Shown in pieces: positions 1 to 3,620 of a DNA stretch of 5,335 nucleotides. Within the stretch, counting starts at the first letter, position 1; each line of letters opens with the position of its first letter. The position numbers and the translations under genes were made by a program. The stretch is from an uncultured Paraburkholderia sp. GTDB lineage: Bacteria; Pseudomonadota; Gammaproteobacteria; Burkholderiales; Burkholderiaceae. Location of the stretch: NCBI GenBank assembly GCA_937917025.1, contig CALFSF010000338.1, positions 1 through 5,335 on the forward strand. Reading direction: 5' to 3'. The notes beneath the pieces are model-generated. The model was not told the origin of the DNA and ran no database searches. It worked only from the letters and a program-made list of their open reading frames with translations.

Positions 1-368
1 CCGTACTGCATCAAGGGCACGACTCCGGGCTCGACGTTGTTCTCGAACATTGCGCGAACGACGTCGTCCTCGCCCTCCTCGTTCGCGGCGAGATAACCGT
101 AGCCCGCGTTGTTCACGAGCACGTCGATGCGGCCGAACTGCTGCGTCGCCTGCGTGACGACGTCATCGATCTGCCCGCGCTTCGTCACATCGAGCGGGAG
201 CACCAGCGCGCGCCCTTTGTGCGCTTTGGCGATGTCCTGTACCTTCGATGCGTCGCGTGCCGTGACGACGGCGCGCCAGCCGCGCTCCAGCACGAGCTTT
301 GCCAGTTCACGGCCGAATCCGGTCGAGCAGCCTGTAATGAGCCATACGGGATCGTCTCGATTCATCAT
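1..368 (-). CDS. SDR family oxidoreductase, N-terminal part (runs out of window)
   Basis: Short-chain dehydrogenase/reductase with a Rossmann fold, expected to be a cytosolic NAD(P)(H)-dependent oxidoreductase; the substrate cannot be told. Translating leftward from 368 gives 122 residues with no stop. The nucleotide-binding motif TGCSTGFG lies at residues 12-19. An Arg (R38, in VVTARD) after the second beta strand suggests NADP(H) preference. LDV is at 59-61 and the fold-stabilising NNAGYG at 86-91. The catalytic Ser and Tyr-x3-Lys would lie beyond the window edge. I chose the ATG at 366-368 because GGAG sits 7 bases upstream; a second ATG follows at once (363-365) and is equally possible. 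The gene is divergent from the SH3-domain gene. The last residues (FENNVEPGVVPLMQY) differ from the usual NxFG that follows the conserved Asn in this family. Family assignment is firm; function is unknown. Confidence 0.9.
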   Translation of the reverse strand, partial: MMNRDDPVWLITGCSTGFGRELAKLVLERGWRAVVTARDASKVQDIAKAHKGRALVLPLDVTKRGQIDDVVTQATQQFGRIDVLVNNAGYGYLAANEEGEDDVVRAMFENNVEPGVVPLMQY

Positions 369-489
369 GGGAGAACTCCAGTGGGTGTGGGGGAGACAAA
401 CAGGAAATGGCGGACGCGACGGGTCAGGCGCGCACCGTGCTTGTCACTACGGTAACAAAAAACAGGACTTCGCGACGGAGTCCGTCATG
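369..489. promoter_or_regulatory. Divergent intergenic region between SDR and SH3-domain genes
   Basis: This stretch must carry the promoters of both divergent genes. I could not place a convincing -35/-10 pair. TTGTCA at 441-446 resembles a -35 box toward the SH3 gene, but nothing like TATAAT follows at 16-18 bases. An A-rich run is at 456-462. A dyad GACGGA-G-TCCGTC occupies 474-486, just before the SH3 ribosome binding site, and ACCGT (434-438) is mirrored by ACGGT (449-453). Either dyad could be a regulator site, but this is inference from symmetry alone. Confidence 0.35.
376..379 (-). promoter_or_regulatory. Ribosome binding site of the SDR gene
   Basis: Read on the minus strand, GGAG lies 7 bases before the ATG at 368 and 10 before the ATG at 365. 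It supports a start at one of these two codons. Confidence 0.55.
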
Positions 490-494
490 GGAGG
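490..494 (+). promoter_or_regulatory. Ribosome binding site that decides the SH3-protein start
   Basis: GGAGG stands 4 bases before the ATG at 499. An in-frame ATG at 487 directly precedes the motif and would have no Shine-Dalgarno of its own, so 499 is preferred. It also begins a clean signal peptide (MRKPIVSGL...). Confidence 0.6.
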
Positions 495-498
495 AAGA

Positions 499-1284
499 AT
501 GCGAAAGCCAATTGTCAGCGGCCTGTGCACAGGCGCGGCCGCACTGCTGATGCTGCCCGGGGCATCTTACGGACAGCCCGCGCAGGCGTACACGAACAGT
601 CCGGTCAATCTGTATGCCGGGCCATCGCAGGAGTATCCAGTGGTCTCGCAGTTGCCGGGCAGCGTGCCCGTGCAGGTGATGGGCTGCGTGAGCGGCTATT
701 CGTGGTGCGACGTCATGGTGTCCAACGTGCGTGGCTGGGTCTACGGCGGCAATCTCAGTTACCCGTATCAGGGCAGCAACGTGCCGGTCATGACCTACGG
801 GCCGACCATCGGCTTTCCGATCGTGACGTTCTCGATCGGCACGTACTGGGGGCGCTATTACCGCGATCGTCCGTGGTACCACGATGAGCCGCGCTGGGAA
901 CATCGGCCGCCTCCGCCACCGGCTCATGGAGGCCCGCCTGGACATGGCAGACCGCCGCCGGGGCATGGCGGCCCGCCGCCCGGGCACGGGGGTCCGCCGC
1001 CCTCACATGGTGGACCGCCGCCGGGGCACAACGGGCCACCGCAAGGGCACGGCGGAGGCGGACACCCGCCCGGCCCCCCTCCCTCACATGGCGGTGGCGG
1101 CGGTCATTCCGGCCCGCCGCAGGGCCATGGCGGGGGCGGACATCCCTCCGGACCCCCTCCCTCACATGGTGGCGGCGGCGGTCATTCCGGCCCGCCGCAA
1201 GGCCATGGTGGCGGCGGTCATTCTGGGCCGCCGCAGGGCCATGGCGGAGGTGGCGGTCATTCCGGACAGCCGCCTCCGCATTGA
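499..1284 (+). CDS. Exported SH3-domain protein with Pro/His/Gly repeat tail
   Basis: A 261-residue secreted or periplasmic protein of unknown precise role. Residues 1-30 form a signal peptide: positive start MRK, hydrophobic core about 5-20, likely cleavage after AQA30, or after SYG25. Residues about 31-91 form a bacterial SH3 (SH3b) domain, shown by VNLYAGPSQEYPVV, GC..GYSWCDV and RGWVYGGNL; C63 and C70 could form a disulfide in the periplasm. A segment rich in aromatic and charged residues follows (TYWGRYYRDRPWYHDEPRW). Residues 137-261 are almost only Pro, Gly and His, with a few Ser and Gln, and contain 19 His. SH3b domains often bind cell-wall peptides, so an envelope role is likely. 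The His-rich tail could bind metal ions, but this is inference. The frame stays open far upstream of 499, but that part is antisense to the SDR gene and is not taken as coding. The gene ends just before a hairpin shared with the converging small gene. Confidence 0.85.
   Translation: MRKPIVSGLCTGAAALLMLPGASYGQPAQAYTNSPVNLYAGPSQEYPVVSQLPGSVPVQVMGCVSGYSWCDVMVSNVRGWVYGGNLSYPYQGSNVPVMTYGPTIGFPIVTFSIGTYWGRYYRDRPWYHDEPRWEHRPPPPPAHGGPPGHGRPPPGHGGPPPGHGGPPPSHGGPPPGHNGPPQGHGGGGHPPGPPPSHGGGGGHSGPPQGHGGGGHPSGPPPSHGGGGGHSGPPQGHGGGGHSGPPQGHGGGGGHSGQPPPH
952..1035 (+). repeat. Four tandem 21-base units encoding PPPxHGG
   Basis: Within the tail of the SH3 protein, the units read PPPGHGG, PPPGHGG, PPPSHGG and PPPGHNG (residues 152-179). 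Related but less regular units (PPPPPAHGG, PPGHGR) precede them from 907. Confidence 0.85.
1036..1266 (+). repeat. Tandem repeats encoding PPQGHGGGGH-type units
   Basis: Two 78-base units (1036-1113 and 1114-1191) encode 26 residues each: PPQGHGGGGH, then P(P/S)GPPPSH, then GGGGGHSG. The two differ by a single amino acid. Two shortened units follow: 1192-1227, encoding PPQGHGGGGHSG, and 1228-1266, with one extra Gly. The short units look like the long one with its middle removed, as expected from slippage or unequal recombination. All length changes are multiples of three, so the frame is kept. Confidence 0.85.
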
Positions 1285-1305
1285 GTTGAATCCATCAGGC
1301 AACCA

Positions 1306-1334
1306 CGCGCTCCCGCGTCAATCGCGGGAGCGTG
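1306..1334. terminator. GC-rich hairpin between convergent genes
   Basis: CGCTCCCGCG (1308-1317) pairs perfectly with CGCGGGAGCG (1323-1332) around a 5-base loop, TCAAT. A G-T and a C-G pair extend the stem to 12 bp. It lies 21 bases after the stop of the SH3 gene and 22 bases after the stop of the converging small gene, so it could end transcription from both sides. No clear T-run follows on either strand, so it is not a textbook intrinsic terminator. Confidence 0.55.
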
Positions 1335-1356
1335 CGATAGAAGATTCAAAACTCGT

Positions 1357-1647
1357 TCAACCGGAATCGGGCAAGCCAGGAAAAAGGTTCGATCCGTCTT
1401 TCTCCTCCACGTCGGAGAGGTTGTATTCCGCGCGAACTGCGTTGAGCACCGTTTCGATGTCGCGTTCGTAGCCGATCGCGCCGCCGAAGTGCTTCATGGT
1501 CCAGTTACAGCCCGACGCATCGGGCTCCGTCTTCCGCGGACGCGGCACGCTGATTTTCACGCCGTCCTCGACGATTTCATGAATGCGATGAATGCGCCGG
1601 CTCACTTCCGTCTGCAGGCGCGACGCATTGAGCAGCTTGCGTATCAC
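1357..1647 (-). CDS. Conserved-looking small hypothetical protein (96 aa)
   Basis: I do not recognise this protein. It has 96 residues and begins MIRKLLNASRLQTEVSRRIH. A charged N-terminal helix containing RIHRIHEIVEDG is followed by a short basic, Pro-containing stretch (VPRPRKTEPD). The best-ordered part follows: SGCNWTMKHFGGAIGYERDI and then a helix ETVLNAVRAEYNL. The C-terminal tail is acidic, then Gly/Pro-containing. There is no signal peptide or membrane segment, so it is probably cytosolic. The start is the GTG at 1645-1647, because AAGGAGGG sits at 1652-1659, giving 5 bases between GGAGG and the start. An in-frame GTG at 1669-1671 would place that Shine-Dalgarno inside the gene. It lies 49 bases after batD on the same strand, so it may be the last gene of that operon or be translated separately. 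The natural-looking composition, strong ribosome binding site and fit between neighbours argue for a real gene. Confidence 0.75.
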   Translation of the reverse strand: MIRKLLNASRLQTEVSRRIHRIHEIVEDGVKISVPRPRKTEPDASGCNWTMKHFGGAIGYERDIETVLNAVRAEYNLSDVEEKDGSNLFPGLPDSG

Positions 1648-1651
1648 GACA

Positions 1652-1659
1652 CCCTCCTT
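1652..1659 (-). promoter_or_regulatory. Strong Shine-Dalgarno of the small gene
   Basis: The minus strand reads AAGGAGGG, a near-perfect match to the anti-Shine-Dalgarno, with 5 bases between GGAGG and the GTG at 1647. This site selects that GTG over the GTG at 1671. Confidence 0.75.
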
Positions 1660-1675
1660 CTGTTTCACCACGTTG

Positions 1676-1690
1676 CACAGCTAGGCTGTG
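1676..1690. repeat. Short inverted repeat between batD and the small gene
   Basis: CACAGC-TAG-GCTGTG is a perfect 6-bp stem with a 3-base loop, 6 bases downstream of the batD stop. No T-run follows, so it is at best a weak pause, an RNA 3'-end protector or a protein site. Confidence 0.35.
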
Positions 1691-1696
1691 TGCGGT

Positions 1697-3061
1697 TCAG
1701 TACTCGTTCAACGGCGGAAGCGGTGGCTTTTCCGCGCGCTTTTCGCGGGCCTTTTTCGTCGCGCGACGCAGTGCCGCCTCCGTCTCGTTCCATTGCAGCG
1801 AAGCGCCCGCGCGGCCCGCATAGTATGCCCTGACCGCCTCGATCAACCGCTCGAGCGGCGCACCTTGCGTGGCATCGATGGTATCGACGCGCGCGGGGTG
1901 CGCGAAATCCGGACTTCGATCCATCCATCGATAAAGCGGCGGAATCGTCTCCTTCAACGATCCATTGCGCGCCGCGCGTCGCAACGCCCGCCAGGCCGGC
2001 GCGTCGCCCTGCGCATACCGTCTGCGCGCCGTCGCAACCGAAGCGCTCAGGCGCGCGATCCACGCGCGTAGCCGCGGATACGCCCACACCAACGCAAGCA
2101 CAGCGGCCAGCACGAGCGCCGCGATCACAGCCTGTGTCCGGTCGATCACGACGATGCGGTGCGCCGCGCCCCTTTCGATTGCGTCGACGGGAATATCGAA
2201 GAGCGGCTTTTCCCTTACCGCGACCGCCGAGAAATTCACGGCGGGCAGCACAATCGTTTCCTTCTTCTGCGTCGTGGTGTTCCACCATTCGATCGTCACG
2301 GGCGCAAGCGTATAGCGCCCGCTTCGATTGACGACATAAGTCATCGTATCGGTGCGCTCGCCGGCGACGAGCCCCGCGCGATCCTGCACGATGTTCTTCG
2401 TCGCCTGCGGCTTCGGATACTGCTTGAGTCCCGCCACCGGTTCGAAATAGACCGGCGGGATCAGCATGGATTCGGTGCCCGCAGCGGTCTGTGTAATCGT
2501 GCGCGTGATGGCGTCGCCCACTTTCACGCGCGACGCCGATGGCTCGATTTTCTGTGTCGCGGTGAGCTTCGGCGTCGGAAAAAACACGCGCATGCCCTCG
2601 GCGCCCGCGGGCACCGTCGCGACGAGTTTGAGCGGCGGCGTCGTCAGTTTCGATGCGCCCGTCGCGCCGGCCATGCCGCCGGGGAAGACATCGATCGTCA
2701 CGGGCGGAATGTCAAACGTCTTCGCCGTTTGCGGCGCGATCCGGTACACGCGGCTCACGCCGAACCAGCTCACGCCGTTGATCACCTCGTGCAGATTGTC
2801 AGCCTGCTCGTCGGGCAGGCTGACAATCGCGCCCGGCACGGTGAAGAGCGGCCGGGCCGGCGCCTCGGTGAACCATGTGGTCGTCAGCAGATCGACGACC
2901 AGTTTGACCTGCGTGCCCGCCACCACCGGTCCCGCCGGTTCGAGATGCGCGCGCGCCAGCAACCGCGGTGCGGTATCGGCGCGCGCGGAGCCCGTGGCGA
3001 GCAGCACGACCATCGCGCACGTCGTGGCAAGCAGCAGGCGGATCGATCGCGGCAGCCTCAT
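1697..3061 (-). CDS. batD: BatD-like membrane protein (oxygen-tolerance family)
   Basis: A 454-residue envelope protein of the BatD family, named for Bacteroides aerotolerance; the family is usually encoded beside a MoxR ATPase and VWA proteins. The exact biochemical role is not settled. Residues 1-28 form a signal peptide with cleavage after ARA. Residues about 30-285 are beta-rich, Ig-like periplasmic domains with the family pattern of strand-rich segments (VVAGTQVKLVVDL, VSRVYRIAPQTAKTFDIPPV, VKVGDAITRTITQTAAGTE, YVVNRSGRYTLAPVTIEWWN). A single membrane helix spans about 310-329 (QAVIAALVLAAVLALVWAYP). The remaining ~120 residues are cytoplasmic, helical and basic, ending KPPLPPLNEY. The ATG at 3059-3061 overlaps the stop of the upstream TPR gene as ATGA, indicating translational coupling. 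There is no strong Shine-Dalgarno of its own. The gene looks intact, but its usual partners upstream are cut off at about 3600. Confidence 0.88.
   Translation of the reverse strand: MRLPRSIRLLLATTCAMVVLLATGSARADTAPRLLARAHLEPAGPVVAGTQVKLVVDLLTTTWFTEAPARPLFTVPGAIVSLPDEQADNLHEVINGVSWFGVSRVYRIAPQTAKTFDIPPVTIDVFPGGMAGATGASKLTTPPLKLVATVPAGAEGMRVFFPTPKLTATQKIEPSASRVKVGDAITRTITQTAAGTESMLIPPVYFEPVAGLKQYPKPQATKNIVQDRAGLVAGERTDTMTYVVNRSGRYTLAPVTIEWWNTTTQKKETIVLPAVNFSAVAVREKPLFDIPVDAIERGAAHRIVVIDRTQAVIAALVLAAVLALVWAYPRLRAWIARLSASVATARRRYAQGDAPAWRALRRAARNGSLKETIPPLYRWMDRSPDFAHPARVDTIDATQGAPLERLIEAVRAYYAGRAGASLQWNETEAALRRATKKAREKRAEKPPLPPLNEY
3058..3061 (-). other. ATGA stop/start overlap coupling the TPR gene to batD
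   Basis: On the minus strand the bases read ATGA. The ATG begins batD and the TGA ends the TPR gene. Such overlaps normally mark translational coupling within one operon. Confidence 0.8.
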
Positions 3062-3600
3062 TGCGCAGCCCCCGTGGTATCAGTACCCGACTCCTGCTCG
3101 AAGCGTTGCCGCAAAAACACCGCTGGCGACGTGTTGAGGCTTCGCATCCACACGTCCTCCGAAGGCGTTGCGATCAGCGTGCTTTGCGCGAGCTTGCCTT
3201 TCTTCTTCTCGATCTTCACTTCGTCCGACTCTTCGTCTTCCTCGTCCTTTTGCGGCTCCTGTTGCGGCTCGGCGAGCAGCTTGCGCGTCAGGTCGCGATT
3301 GTCGGTGACCTCGCGAAACGCGGGCTGCATCGCAAGCGCCTTTTCATATGCGTTGAGCGCGCCCGCGTAATCGTCGAGATGCGCGAGCGTGTTGCCGATG
3401 TAGAAATACGCCTGCGCCGTTTTCAGGCGCGAGAACGATTGCAACGCGGCGGCATAGTCGCCGTCGAGATACTGCGCGCGGCCTTTCCACATCGGATCGT
3501 CGAAGTATGCGGCCGCTGCCTTGTAATCGCCGTGGTCGAAATACCAGCGGCCCTGCTGGTCGTGCGTAGCAAAAAGGTCGAGCCAGTGCCACGACGCCGT
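3058..3600 (-). CDS. TPR part of a VWA/TPR (BatB/BatC-like) protein, 5'-truncated
   Basis: The C-terminal part of a Bat-operon protein. In full-length proteobacterial relatives an N-terminal von Willebrand A domain between membrane helices precedes the TPR part. About 180 codons are visible in one open frame. The conserved start of the soluble part (WHWLDLFATHDQQGRWYF) is at 3538-3591. A degenerate repeat follows (HGDYKAAAAYFDDPMWKGRA, then GDYAAALQSFSRL), then a clear TPR (AQAYFYIGNTLAHL.DYAGALNAYEKAL). After that come an acidic-then-basic linker (KDEEDEESDEV, EKKKGK) and the family-type end VWMRSLNTSPAVFLRQRF. The frame is open up to a stop at 3670-3672 but holds no ATG, GTG or TTG before the ATG at 3492, which lies inside the conserved region; a start there gives only 144 residues. 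The VWA domain and membrane anchors are missing, and the sequence upstream is antisense to the next gene. It is most likely a gene remnant or one side of a join. The 3' end is intact and coupled to batD. Confidence 0.8.
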   Translation of the reverse strand, partial: TASWHWLDLFATHDQQGRWYFDHGDYKAAAAYFDDPMWKGRAQYLDGDYAAALQSFSRLKTAQAYFYIGNTLAHLDDYAGALNAYEKALAMQPAFREVTDNRDLTRKLLAEPQQEPQKDEEDEESDEVKIEKKKGKLAQSTLIATPSEDVWMRSLNTSPAVFLRQRFEQESGTDTTGAAQ

Positions 3601-3620
3601 CGATGAAGTCGCGTGCGGGC
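3591..3620. other. Probable breakpoint joining two 5'-truncated divergent genes
   Basis: To the left, family-like TPR sequence extends to about 3591. To the right, family-like membrane sequence (GGIALGYEVVW) begins at about 3618. Between them there is no promoter space, no ribosome binding site and no start codon fitting the TPR gene. Both genes should begin here and read away from each other, yet both lack their 5' ends. A deletion, an inversion end or a misassembly would each produce this picture. No insertion sequence or target-site repeat is visible. Confidence 0.6.

Noticed and set aside
441..470. Sigma-70 promoter built on TTGTCA at 441
   Set aside because: No acceptable -10 box at 16-18 bases; the A-rich stretch begins only about 10 bases downstream.
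109..498. Upstream extension of the SH3-protein reading frame to an ATG at 109
   Set aside because: This part is antisense to the SDR gene and has no family-like sequence. The signal peptide and the Shine-Dalgarno both place the start at 499.
907..1266. CRISPR-like array from the regular repeats
   Set aside because: The repeats are directly tandem without unique spacers, keep a reading frame and encode a Pro/His/Gly tail.
884..1471. Plus-strand frame overlapping the repeat tail of the SH3 protein
   Set aside because: It only reflects the tandem repeat read in a shifted frame, and it runs through the hairpin into the antisense of the small gene.
2159..3370. Long plus-strand open frame (about 400 codons) opposite batD and the TPR gene
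   Set aside because: It is very rich in Arg, His and Ala with no domain pattern, as expected for the antisense of a GC-rich gene. The minus strand encodes clear BatD and TPR proteins.
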